From JALEFZ01 sp964564415 (GTDB lineage: Bacteria > Bacteroidota > Bacteroidia > J057), in the NCBI GenBank assembly GCA_964564415.1, contig CAZMAV010000001.1, positions 186,001-250,000 of the forward strand: a stretch of 64,000 nucleotides of DNA. Direction: 5' to 3'. The position numbers were made by a program, and so were the translations under genes. Numbering within the stretch: the first letter of the stretch is position 1; each line of letters opens with the position of its first letter. This document shows positions 9,254 through 17,929 of the stretch, piece after piece. Below the pieces are notes generated by a model. It saw only the letters and a program-made list of their open reading frames with translations. It had not been told where the DNA came from and did no database searches.

Positions 9254-10642
9254 CTATTGCTGATCGAAAATTTCTGCTAAACGGGCTTCAAGAGCAGCAG
9301 CCCGGAGCTTTTTCTCTATGATCTTTCCATCAGGCCCCACCAATACTGTGAAAGGTATAGAGTGGACGCCGTAGGTCCTGGCAGCAGTAGAACTCCAATA
9401 CTTCAAATCGCTGACGTGAAGCCATTCTAATTTGTCCTGTGCGATGGCTTTTTCCCAACTGGCCTTGCTTCGGTCCAGACTCACCCCCAGGATCTCGAAG
9501 CCTTCTCCTCTATATTTCTCGTATACTTTCCTCACAGCCGGATTTTCCCTTCTGCAAGGCCCACACCAACTGGCCCAAAAATCAATCAGGACGTATTTGC
9601 CTCTTAGCGAAGAAAGGCTCAGGGTATCTCCTTCGGGATTGGCTAGGACAATGTCTGGAGCCATGGCCCCTATAGCTCTGTTGCGCAGGGGTTCAATCTT
9701 TTTGGATAATTCTGTGGCAAAACCCGGATTATCCGCCTCGTACCTCTGAAGATAATGACTGCCCATCTTGACGTACATGTCTTCATTTCCTCGCTGAAAG
9801 CCGTTGATCAGTCCCAATAGACCAGCTTTATGTGCCCGTTCTCCTGACTCTTCTAATTGAGACAGATGATCTGAGATATATTGGGTTTGTGCTTCCATGG
9901 ATAGACCAAGATTGCCCAGGCTACGGGCATAATTGGCAAAGGCGTCCTGGAGGTAGGGATTCTGATTGAAAAAGGGATCACTGAGGTCTACCAGTTGAAA
10001 ATAATGCTCGGCAAAATAATGAGCCTCATCCTCCGCCTTATCTTTTCCATAGCCGGGGTAGCTAAGGTAGGTCTGTGTACCCAGGACCTTGGCTACAAGG
10101 GGAAACTCTTCCTTTACTTCTTTAAAGTGATCCAGTTTTTCCTGGTCGAGGACCAGCATCATGGAATCAAGCTGATCCGTAGGGGTACGGGTAGCCTGTG
10201 CTCTTCTGTAAGAGGTAAAAAGTTCGTTGGCCTTGGCATTAAAGGCCTTGGACTGTTCCAATGCCAGCCCCAGGGCCTGGTTGGATTTTGAAGCTACCCG
10301 AGCCTGTGCCAAGGTAGGGCAACTGCCCTGTAATTGTATCAAGGATTCTCCGTTGAGGAGAAGTACCCGAGAATTTTGGGGACGGCCCTCACCGACGAAG
10401 TAAAAGCCCTTTTCCAGGTCTCCCGGCAGGTTGACCGCCAATGTCCTTGGATCCTCCTCTCCTTGAAGGGGCAATTGACCCAATACCTCTATTCTATTGC
10501 CATTCAATTGGAAAAATAATAGGCTGTCGCCCTCACATTCGGAAAGAGAGCCCCTCAGTTGGATGCTTTCTTCCTGTGAAAAAAGAAAGGTAGGTCCTGC
10601 AAGAAATATAACAAGGATAAGGACTAATGATGGTATTCGCAT
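9254..10642 (-). CDS. TlpA-like thiol-disulfide oxidoreductase with DUF4369-like N terminus
   Basis: A periplasmic thioredoxin-fold protein that would reduce or exchange disulfides. 462 residues: signal peptide (SLVLILVIFLAGPTFLFS), an N-terminal beta domain of the DUF4369 type, a helical middle, then an AhpC/TSA-Redoxin domain over the last 140 residues with the active site 'DFWASWCGPCRREN' at about residues 350-365 and the cis-proline motif 'SIPFTVLVGPDG'. The start lies 4 bp after the stop of the yqgE-like gene, so the two form an operon. This architecture is widespread in Bacteroidota; its client proteins are not known. Confidence 0.9.
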   Translation of the reverse strand: MRIPSLVLILVIFLAGPTFLFSQEESIQLRGSLSECEGDSLLFFQLNGNRIEVLGQLPLQGEEDPRTLAVNLPGDLEKGFYFVGEGRPQNSRVLLLNGESLIQLQGSCPTLAQARVASKSNQALGLALEQSKAFNAKANELFTSYRRAQATRTPTDQLDSMMLVLDQEKLDHFKEVKEEFPLVAKVLGTQTYLSYPGYGKDKAEDEAHYFAEHYFQLVDLSDPFFNQNPYLQDAFANYARSLGNLGLSMEAQTQYISDHLSQLEESGERAHKAGLLGLINGFQRGNEDMYVKMGSHYLQRYEADNPGFATELSKKIEPLRNRAIGAMAPDIVLANPEGDTLSLSSLRGKYVLIDFWASWCGPCRRENPAVRKVYEKYRGEGFEILGVSLDRSKASWEKAIAQDKLEWLHVSDLKYWSSTAARTYGVHSIPFTVLVGPDGKIIEKKLRAAALEARLAEIFDQQ

Positions 10643-10646
10643 AAAA

Positions 10647-11207
10647 TCAGTTCAAACTTGGATCTGTGGGATAATTGGAAATAACCTGGAATTTTTTGCC
10701 CATGGAGCGCAAAACTTCCTTCCAAAGTTTTTCATTGTTGGGGTTGAAGATAAAGGCGGGGTTTTCGGGAGCGACGATCCAGGATTTTTCTAGAATCTCC
10801 CCTTCCAGTTGGCCTGGACCCCAGCCGGCATAGCCGACGAAGAAGAGAATATCTGCTACGTTGAGGTTTCCGAGCAGCAGCTTTTCCTGAACCTGGCGAA
10901 AATCTCCGCTCCAAAATACTCCTTCAGTTACGAGGCGACTTCCTTCCAGGCTCTCATCCTTATGAACGTAATGGAGGGTATTTTGCTCAACAGGTCCTCC
11001 CAGGAAGACCTGGGCCTGGCTTTGGGGAAATCCTTCCACCAATTCGTGCAGTCCCTGCTCTATTTGCCTGTTTAAAATAAATCCCAGGCTACCCTCCTCA
11101 TTGTGCTCCACCAGCAACACGACGGTACGCTGGAAATTCCTATCCATCATAAAGGGTTCGGAAACGAGAAAACGCCCGGCTGCGGGCTTGTATGCACTGG
11201 TAATCAT
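10647..11207 (-). CDS. YqgE/AlgH family protein
   Basis: A conserved cytoplasmic protein of unknown biochemical role. I choose the ATG at 11207 (MITSAYKPAAGRFLVSEP); a TTG at 11234 in the same frame is less likely. Family motifs are clear: 'GRFLVSEPFMMDRNFQRTVVLLVEHN', 'GSLGFILNR', 'VFLGGPVEQNTLHYVH', 'FFVGYAGWGPGQLEGEI' (each quoted in part of a longer block), and the C-terminal 'SWIVAPENPAFIF'. First gene of a two-gene operon with the TlpA-like protein. Confidence 0.93.
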   Translation of the reverse strand: MITSAYKPAAGRFLVSEPFMMDRNFQRTVVLLVEHNEEGSLGFILNRQIEQGLHELVEGFPQSQAQVFLGGPVEQNTLHYVHKDESLEGSRLVTEGVFWSGDFRQVQEKLLLGNLNVADILFFVGYAGWGPGQLEGEILEKSWIVAPENPAFIFNPNNEKLWKEVLRSMGKKFQVISNYPTDPSLN

Positions 11208-11328
11208 ACGATCAAGAACTTTTTTGCCAAACAAAGATACGTCAATTCGGGAAACCCGTCTTAGAAATAGCGCTATGCCCCATTTCTCTCTCGCCTATAT
11301 TACGAAAGGAATATGAAAAAGGTGGTCG

Positions 11329-12933
11329 TCACTCCGATAATAGCTTCAAAAGTACTCCGTTGGTCCAACCAAATCCATCTTGAAGGGGATATTCTCCTCC
11401 TCCAGCTTCCAGGCCCATGTCCAGGACCTTGTATTTTTCCACCATTTTACCCCTTCCCTTGTAGACCCTGACATTGAGATTTACCCATCTCTTTTTGATT
11501 TCATCTGCCAATTCTTCCATCTCGTAGTTTCTGAGACCAGCGATGCTCACCCATTGGAGAGGGGCCCAACCATTGGGGGCGTCCCACTGCTGACCGGAAG
11601 ACTTGAGGGTGGTAACTACTCCTCCTGCCTTGAGAAAATCCCGGCCCAGGCGCTCACCCACTTTCTCAGCTTGCTTTTGGGTAGCAATGTTGAGGAAGAG
11701 GGGATACATCATGGCAAGGGAGAGACGCTGGGTAGGGCTTCCTTCAACAAAATCGAAGTCCTGGAAGGTTTGGGACTTCTCATCCCAATTGAAGGTGAGG
11801 ATGGCGGCTTTTCGACTGGCAGCCATTCCTTGCATGAAGGTCTTTTTCTCATCGTTCCCGACGAGTTCGTAGGTCCTTGCCAGCAGGGTTTCCAGGTGAT
11901 AAATCAATGAATTGAGGTCTACCGGTACGATCTCCGTGGTGTGAATGCTGGCGAGATTGTCCGGATTGCGCAGCCATCGGCTGGAAAAATCCCATCCCGA
12001 CTCACAGGCAGCGCGCAAGTCAAGATAGAGGTCATCGGCCTCCCTTTCCGAAGAGTCAGCGAGCTGGACGTCTTCAGCATAGGACTCCGGCCGCGGGCCT
12101 CCCACATCGTCCCAATAACGATTCATGATGACCTGATCCTGAACAAAGACGACTCTTTTATAGGCGGAGTTTTCTTTTCCTACCTTCTCCTTCCCATCCA
12201 TCCAAAAGTCGTATTCTTTCTCCATGGCAGGGAGAAACTCTTCCAGGACCTTTTCTCCTTCGATTTCACTCAGTAGTCCTATCATTAAGGAAAAAAACGG
12301 AGGTTGAGAGCGACCGCGGAAATAGGTACGGTTGCCATTGGGGATAAACCCCATCTCCTCGATTAGGTAGGCAAAATTCTCGACCATGCTTCGGATGAGG
12401 TAACGGGAGCTGTCAGAAACGGCCAGGCCGAGCATGGTAAAATAGCTGTCCCAATAATATATCTCACGAAAGCGACCTCCCGGAGCGATATAGGGCTTAG
12501 GAAGGGGAATTTTGGTATTGAGCCGCTGGCTATCGGGCTGGCGGGTAAGTACAGGCCAGAGCCTATTGACATGAGCAGCCGCTGATAAGTTGGTATCGGC
12601 GACAAAATCAGATGTCAACTGTGGGGGCAGTTCGAAGTAACGGCTTACGAAATCTCCCAGGTCAAAATTTTCCTTGTCTTTCTGCTCTTGATACTGGTGG
12701 CTTATATCTTCAGGCCTCTGTGTGGGGATGCAGTCGACGAAGGTCTTCGAATCCTCAAAGATTCGGGCCTTTTGGACTACGGGAAACAAATCGGGAAAAG
12801 CCTCCGACATGATGATAGGGCCTTCGGCTTCTTTGACATCCCGAGGCTCTGCCTGCTGTCGGCAGGATACCCATAGAGACAAGATCAGAATTAAGGAGAG
12901 GAAGCTTATACCTCTTTTTGGCAAGGAGAACAT
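11329..12933 (-). CDS. treA: Alpha,alpha-trehalase (GH37), lipoprotein
   Basis: Splits trehalose into two glucose molecules. 534 residues with a lipoprotein signal (ISFLSLILILSLWVSC), so it acts in the periplasm, like TreA rather than the cytosolic TreF. Both trehalase signatures are present: 'PGGRFREIYYWDSYF' and 'QWDAPNGWAPLQW'; 'RPESYAEDVQLAD' and 'ESGWDFSSRWL' are the usual GH37 active-site neighbourhoods, and the glycine-rich 'GGGEYPLQDGFGWTNGV' closes the domain. Single gene; no trehalose transporter is nearby. Confidence 0.95.
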   Translation of the reverse strand: MFSLPKRGISFLSLILILSLWVSCRQQAEPRDVKEAEGPIIMSEAFPDLFPVVQKARIFEDSKTFVDCIPTQRPEDISHQYQEQKDKENFDLGDFVSRYFELPPQLTSDFVADTNLSAAAHVNRLWPVLTRQPDSQRLNTKIPLPKPYIAPGGRFREIYYWDSYFTMLGLAVSDSSRYLIRSMVENFAYLIEEMGFIPNGNRTYFRGRSQPPFFSLMIGLLSEIEGEKVLEEFLPAMEKEYDFWMDGKEKVGKENSAYKRVVFVQDQVIMNRYWDDVGGPRPESYAEDVQLADSSEREADDLYLDLRAACESGWDFSSRWLRNPDNLASIHTTEIVPVDLNSLIYHLETLLARTYELVGNDEKKTFMQGMAASRKAAILTFNWDEKSQTFQDFDFVEGSPTQRLSLAMMYPLFLNIATQKQAEKVGERLGRDFLKAGGVVTTLKSSGQQWDAPNGWAPLQWVSIAGLRNYEMEELADEIKKRWVNLNVRVYKGRGKMVEKYKVLDMGLEAGGGEYPLQDGFGWTNGVLLKLLSE

Positions 12934-13161
12934 GGATTATCTTTTTGGCTAAAATAGGGATATTCGCCTTGATTTTCCGAAAGTAGGAAGGAATTTTTAT
13001 TCAAAAAGTGGGCAGTGGGTTTATTCCCTAAAAGCCGGGGTTCATACCTCAAATTCCTGGATTGACGGTGTAAGGTTGGGCAAGGAGCATTTAAATGGGC
13101 ATTTTCATTATGCAATCCAAAAGGAAGACCCTAATTAACCCCATATAACCAGCCTGATATT

Positions 13162-13716
13162 ATGACTGCTCAAGCTTACTTCAATCCTTTAGAAAAGAAT
13201 GCCCATTTGATCGAATTGTGTAAGAAGGGAGATCGACGAGCCCAGCATGAAATCTATCAAAAGTACCTAAGGGCCATGAACAGGGTAGCCTACAGGATCA
13301 CCGGAGATGAAATGGAGGCGGAGGATGTGATTCAGGAAGCTTTTATCCGGGCATTTCGCAACCTGACCAATTTTAAGGGGGAGGCTACCTTTGGTGCCTG
13401 GCTCAGGCGTATCGTCATCAACACTTCCATCAATCACGTCAAGCGTCGCAAGACAGAATTCGTGCCCCTGGAACCCGAAAGACTGGAAGTGCCAGAAGAC
13501 AGTGTGCCTCAATATGTATCTTCTTACAGCATGGAAAACATCAAAAAAGCGGTTGAGCGACTTCCCGATGGTTATAGGACGGTATTCTCCCTCTATCTTT
13601 TTGAGGGTTACGATCATCAGGAGATCGGCAATATCCTCAACATAAGCGAGGCAACCTCCAAATCTCAGTTTAGCCGTGCCAAGAAAAAATTAAGAGAGTT
13701 GCTGGCCGATGCTTAG
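13162..13716 (+). CDS. RNA polymerase sigma factor, ECF (sigma-70) family
   Basis: 184 residues. Region 2 is seen in 'AYRITGDEMEAEDVIQEAFIRAFRNL' (in part) and 'GEATFGAWLRRIVINTSINHVKRR'; region 4 in 'LPDGYRTVFSLYLFEGYDHQEIGNIL' with the HTH 'ISEATSKSQFSRAKKKLREL' (both in part). No anti-sigma gene follows, which is unusual: most ECF genes are paired with one. A strong terminator ends the gene, so it is transcribed alone. Confidence 0.95.
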   Translation: MTAQAYFNPLEKNAHLIELCKKGDRRAQHEIYQKYLRAMNRVAYRITGDEMEAEDVIQEAFIRAFRNLTNFKGEATFGAWLRRIVINTSINHVKRRKTEFVPLEPERLEVPEDSVPQYVSSYSMENIKKAVERLPDGYRTVFSLYLFEGYDHQEIGNILNISEATSKSQFSRAKKKLRELLADA

Positions 13717-13744
13717 CAATTGTATGATCGGGTAGATAGTTAGG

Positions 13745-13776
13745 GGTCCGGATGTTCAGACATTCGGACCTTTTTT
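13745..13776 (+). terminator. Rho-independent terminator after ECF sigma gene
   Basis: An 11-bp stem (GGTCCGGATGT with ACATTCGGACC, one G-T pair) followed by six T residues. Confidence 0.9.
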
Positions 13777-13945
13777 GTGGCAGGGCCATCCCTATGGTTA
13801 CAAGCAATAATTCTCCCCTCTCCTGACAAAAGTCAGCCAGACTCCCCTTACCTATCATTCTGCCCTTATATAGGCCCTGCTATCTTCGTTATAAAGACTT
13901 AGCCTGCGCGGCTGGTCGATATTTGACCGCTAAAGGTTTGAAATT

Positions 13946-14824
13946 ATGAAATCAGAACATCTCACTCACCAGCAGACTATGAAGAAGGGTAAGATCAAAA
14001 ATATATTGTTCCCTACAGATTTCTCTCACCATGCTTTTTCAGCCTTCAACCTGGCCCTTCAAATCGCCGATCAGTTGGAGGCCAATATTCACCTCTATCA
14101 CGCCTATCACTATGCGGCGACTGGAGAATTTTACATTGTCCCCGAGTTGATTCAGCAGATTCATACTGAGCTCAAGGATCAGGCGCTGGAAGAGTTTCAG
14201 GCTTATGAGGCCAAGGCTCGGGAAGTTTGTAAAAATCCTCTCAACCTAGCCTTCCGGACTGACTCTGACTTTGCCGTAGAAGGGATTCTTAGGAGCGCGG
14301 AGGAAGTAGGTGCGGATATGATCATCATGGGTACGGAAGGAGCGGAAAATTTCATGGAAAAATGGCTGGGTTCTGTCAGCTCTCAGGTTATTTCCCGGAC
14401 CGACACTCCGATCATGGTGATCCCAAAGGACTTCAAAATCAAAAAGTTAGAGAAAATGGCATATGCCACCAATTTTGAAGAGCCTGAGCTTCAATTTCCA
14501 GAAGAGGTCATCGAACTGAAAGAAGAATTGGGGAGCAGCCTGACCTGCGTACACATTAGGCCACTTTCCGAACAGCGGGAAGATTCCTATCAAAATCAAC
14601 TCGAACAGATGAAGAAGTTGACGGAGGTCCATGACATTCCCTATCAGATCATCCATGGAGTGAAGCCCTGGGAAGGCATCCGAAGCTATGTAAGGGACAA
14701 GGAAGTAGACGTCCTGGTGATGTTTACCCATCATCACAACTTGTTGGAAAAGGTGGTCAATCCCAGTATGACGAGGAGGGCCGTCCTCTCCCTGGACATA
14801 CCTATGATCGTCTTACATGCCTAA
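13946..14824 (+). CDS. Universal stress protein, two Usp domains
   Basis: 292 residues with two UspA folds in tandem. The first starts 'IKNILFPTDFSHHAFSAFNL' and ends with an ATP-site-like 'DMIIMGTEGAENFMEKWLGSVSSQVI...TPIMVIP' (in part: GSVSSQV); the second is more divergent. Usp proteins bind nucleotides and are induced by starvation or low oxygen. The gene is 20 bp upstream of a second double Usp gene and near a two-component cluster with a FixL-like sensor, so co-regulation is plausible. An ATG at codon 12 is an alternative start. Confidence 0.93.
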   Translation: MKSEHLTHQQTMKKGKIKNILFPTDFSHHAFSAFNLALQIADQLEANIHLYHAYHYAATGEFYIVPELIQQIHTELKDQALEEFQAYEAKAREVCKNPLNLAFRTDSDFAVEGILRSAEEVGADMIIMGTEGAENFMEKWLGSVSSQVISRTDTPIMVIPKDFKIKKLEKMAYATNFEEPELQFPEEVIELKEELGSSLTCVHIRPLSEQREDSYQNQLEQMKKLTEVHDIPYQIIHGVKPWEGIRSYVRDKEVDVLVMFTHHHNLLEKVVNPSMTRRAVLSLDIPMIVLHA

Positions 14825-14843
14825 TTTTTTAATCTAGAGTCCG

Positions 14844-15731
14844 ATGCGTAAAATATTGGTTCCTGTAGATTTTTCTCCCTCTTCAATTTCTGCGTGGAAG
14901 ACTGCTATTTTTTTGGCAAAGGTTCAGCAAGCAGAACTGCGGGTGCTCCATGTCTGTGCTCCTTCTTTTTGGGAGCCATATATGCCTTTGCTTCTCGAGA
15001 CTGCCCTGAAAGAAAAGCGGATGGAAAAAGCTGACTTTGCCTTCTCGGCCTGGCTCAAGAAGTGGATCCCTTCAGAAGAGGTAAGTTGGACCCGAAGCCT
15101 CCTTCACGGAGATGTGGATGAGCATATCCTTTCTGAAGCAAAGAGTTGGGGAGCCGATCTCATCATCATGGGAAGTGGGAAGGAACTGGATGTAAAGTCC
15201 AAGCTCTTGGGAACTACGGTATCTACCGTTTTAAAGAAGACGCAGCAAGAGCGAGAATTACTGGTCATTCCGGAAGGAAAAGAACTCCGAGCAATTCGAC
15301 AGATCGTCTTTGCCATGACCATGGAGCAGGAAAGGATAGAGGCGATCGAGAGCGTCTTGATTTTTGCCAAAACCCATGGAGCCTTTCTGGAATGCGTTCA
15401 CTTCAATGAGGAGCATGAAGCAAAGAAAAACTCCAGGGTAGGCTTGTTGAAGCGGGCCTATCGGCAGGAGCTTTCAGAAGGGCTGATCAACTTTGAAGTC
15501 ATTCACAATAGAGACTTCGAAGAGGGCTTGATGGAATACCTGCTCAACCACAAGATCAATCTTCTCGTTCTTTTTGCAGAAGAAAAGAATCCCTTTCCGG
15601 ACCTTTTTTCCCCTATTTCTCATGCCGAGGAAGTCCTCAACCACATCAAAATACCCATCTGGATACTCCCCAACCGGAAGGCAGATCTGGTGGGGGTGGG
15701 TGGAATAGATGATAGAGAAGAAAAAAATTAA
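14844..15731 (+). CDS. Universal stress protein, two Usp domains (paralogue)
   Basis: 295 residues; 'RKILVPVDFSPSSISAWKTA' opens the first Usp domain, and 'ADLIIMGSGKE...LLGTTVSTVLKKTQQE' (in part) marks its nucleotide-binding loop. The second half repeats the fold more loosely and ends at 'HIKIPIWILPN'. 20 bp after the previous Usp gene, so probably one transcript. No kinase or transport domain is attached. Confidence 0.92.
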   Translation: MRKILVPVDFSPSSISAWKTAIFLAKVQQAELRVLHVCAPSFWEPYMPLLLETALKEKRMEKADFAFSAWLKKWIPSEEVSWTRSLLHGDVDEHILSEAKSWGADLIIMGSGKELDVKSKLLGTTVSTVLKKTQQERELLVIPEGKELRAIRQIVFAMTMEQERIEAIESVLIFAKTHGAFLECVHFNEEHEAKKNSRVGLLKRAYRQELSEGLINFEVIHNRDFEEGLMEYLLNHKINLLVLFAEEKNPFPDLFSPISHAEEVLNHIKIPIWILPNRKADLVGVGGIDDREEKN

Positions 15732-15920
15732 GCGGGAGTACCGCAAACTTTTCCTTCTTGAGAAGTTTTAAATGGTCCATCAAATCTTCATATCATAATC
15801 CCTGAATATAATTTGTCAAAAATTTGATCGGAATGCCCTAAAAATCTTATTTTTATAGGATAAGGGAAAGGAATTACAGATCTCTTTCCTTAAAAATCAG
15901 AGTAAAAACCAGCAAGGCCC

Positions 15921-17444
15921 TTGGACAAAACAGCGGAAGACAAGTCTTTATATTCTGTCATTTTCGAACAGGCGGTAGAAGGAATGATCCTTACCGATCC
16001 TGAGGGAGTCATCCTGGACGTAAACCCCGCTGCCTTACACATCTTTGGTTATAAGGGCAAGGAGGAAGTCCTGGGTCAGGCGGTAGAAATCCTGGTTCCG
16101 GCTTCCATTCGCGAGGCCCATCAAAAACACCGAAAATACTTTCAATCTTTTCCTCATGCACGTCCTGTGGGCCAGGGTTTATCCCTTCAAGGACTGAAAA
16201 AAAATGGAGAGAATGTTGCACTGGAGATCAGTCTCAGCCCCATTTCTCTTAAAAAAAGGCAAATGGTCCTGGCTCACATTATCAACATCAGTGAACGAAA
16301 GAAGCTTCAGAAAGTACATTCTGATAATGAAACCCTACTGAAGAGCATCATTGACAATGCAGTCGATGGCATCATCACCATAGATGCCAGCGGGAAGATA
16401 GAATCCCTCAATCCGGCGGCAGCCCGTCTTTTTGGTTATGAACCAGAAGAGGTCCTTGGCAAGAACGTAGGGATGCTGATGCCCGAGCCTTACCATTCGG
16501 AGCATGACCGATATTTGGAAAACTACCATCAGACGGGTGTGGGAAAAATAATTGGTATAGGCAGGGAAGTATTTGGCAAGAGGAAAGACGGCAGCACCTT
16601 TCCTTTCCGTCTGAGTATCAGTGAAGTTAATTATAAAGATAGGAAAATCTTTACGGGAGTCATACACGACATTTCCTCCATGAAGGAAGCCGAACAGAAA
16701 CTGATTTCCTATGCAAAGAAGTTGGAGCAGTCCAACAGAGAACTCGAGGACTTTGCCTATGTGTCCAGCCATGACTTACAAGAGCCTCTGAGAAAGATTC
16801 AGGCCTTTGGCAACTGGCTTCAGGATAAAGAAGCAGACAAGTTTAGTCCCAAGGGTAAGGATTATCTCAATCGCATGCTCAGTGCGGCATCCCGCCTTCA
16901 ACGCCTAATCAATGACTTGTTGAGTTATTCCAGGATTTCCACCAAGGCAAAGCCTTTCGGAGAAGTTGACCTGAATCATACCCTCGAGACTGTTCTTTCC
17001 GACCTCGAACTTCTTATTCAGAGCAAGGATGCCTTGATCCTAGCTGAAGAGTTGCCCATCATAGAAGCGGATGAGACCCAGATGAGACAATTGTTACAGA
17101 ACCTTATCTCCAACGCCGTTAAATTTACAGAAGAAGGGATTCAGCCAAGGGTAGAAATTAATGGTCGGTCCTACCTCCAACGGGGGCCTGACCACCGGAC
17201 AGAAAAATGGGTAGTCCTAAAGATCACCGATAATGGCATAGGCTTCGATGAAAAGTACAAGGATAAGATTTTTTCTATCTTTCAGCGGCTCGAAGGTCAG
17301 AAATATCAGGGATCGGGTATAGGTCTGGCTATTGTCAAGCGCATCATACACAGACATGGCGGAGAGGTCCGGGTAGAAAGCGAAAAGGGAAAGGGAACTA
17401 TATTTCTGATCCACCTTCCTCTATTACAAAAAGCTCAAAAATAA
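15921..17444 (+). CDS. PAS-PAS sensor histidine kinase with FixL-like second PAS
   Basis: A cytoplasmic sensor kinase (no membrane segment). PAS1 about residues 10-125; PAS2 about 135-255; HisKA with phospho-acceptor His284 in 'VSSHDLQEPLRKI'; HATPase about 370-505 with 'NLISNAVKFT', 'DNGIGFDEKYKDKIF' and 'GSGIGLAIVKRI'. PAS2 closely follows the haem PAS of rhizobial FixL: 'MLMPEPYHSEHDRYLENY' places a histidine (H195) at the haem-ligand position, and 'KIIGIGREVFGKRKDGSTFP' places R215 where FixL has its oxygen-binding arginine. Oxygen or redox sensing is therefore likely, but not proven. An in-frame TAA at 15903 leaves TTG at 15921 as the only start that keeps PAS1 whole. Followed 5 bp later by its likely receiver. 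Confidence 0.9.
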   Translation: MDKTAEDKSLYSVIFEQAVEGMILTDPEGVILDVNPAALHIFGYKGKEEVLGQAVEILVPASIREAHQKHRKYFQSFPHARPVGQGLSLQGLKKNGENVALEISLSPISLKKRQMVLAHIINISERKKLQKVHSDNETLLKSIIDNAVDGIITIDASGKIESLNPAAARLFGYEPEEVLGKNVGMLMPEPYHSEHDRYLENYHQTGVGKIIGIGREVFGKRKDGSTFPFRLSISEVNYKDRKIFTGVIHDISSMKEAEQKLISYAKKLEQSNRELEDFAYVSSHDLQEPLRKIQAFGNWLQDKEADKFSPKGKDYLNRMLSAASRLQRLINDLLSYSRISTKAKPFGEVDLNHTLETVLSDLELLIQSKDALILAEELPIIEADETQMRQLLQNLISNAVKFTEEGIQPRVEINGRSYLQRGPDHRTEKWVVLKITDNGIGFDEKYKDKIFSIFQRLEGQKYQGSGIGLAIVKRIIHRHGGEVRVESEKGKGTIFLIHLPLLQKAQK

Positions 17445-17449
17445 CGACT

Positions 17450-17929
17450 ATGAAACCCATTCAAAGTAATTCTTTACTGAGTAAAAAAGGAATGGCGGTA
17501 GTCATTCTTATCGCTGAGGATGACGAGGAGGACAGAATGCTTTTGAAAGATGCGATGCAGGAGGGAAAACTTGCCAATTCTCTACAGTTTGTGGAAGATG
17601 GAGAGCAACTGCTTGATTATCTTCAGGGAAAGGAGCCCTATGCGGATAGGTCTACCTATCCTTTGCCGGTGCTTATACTCCTGGATTTGAACCTCCCCAA
17701 GATAGACGGGAGGGAGGCCCTCAAAACCATTAAGGCGGACCCTCAACTCAGGCGAATACCCGTAATTATCCTGACCACTTCCAAGGCCGAGGAAGATATT
17801 TTACGCACCTACGAATTAGGTGTCAATTCCTTTATCACCAAGCCCGTATCCTTTGAAGGATTGGTAGATATAACCGAGACCCTCAGCCGTTATTGGTTTG
17901 AAATCGTAGCTTTACCCCCCCAAGAATGA
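17450..17929 (+). CDS. Single-domain response regulator (Rcp1-like)
   Basis: A receiver domain without an output domain: acidic pocket 'AEDDEEDR', phospho-acceptor Asp79 in 'ILLDLNLPKIDG', Thr in 'IILTTSKAEED', and Lys in 'FITKPVSF'. The 'LLDYLQGKEPYADRSTYPLP' insertion is typical of Rcp1-type regulators that pair with PAS or phytochrome kinases. A second ATG at 17492, with a purine-rich sequence in front, would start right at the domain and may be the true start. Overlaps the next gene by 4 bp (ATGA). Confidence 0.92.
   Translation: MKPIQSNSLLSKKGMAVVILIAEDDEEDRMLLKDAMQEGKLANSLQFVEDGEQLLDYLQGKEPYADRSTYPLPVLILLDLNLPKIDGREALKTIKADPQLRRIPVIILTTSKAEEDILRTYELGVNSFITKPVSFEGLVDITETLSRYWFEIVALPPQE

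Noticed and set aside
15921..17444. FeS-type FNR sensing for the relay
   Set aside because: The downstream CRP-type protein has no N-terminal cysteine cluster; any oxygen sensing would have to come from the PAS domain of the kinase.
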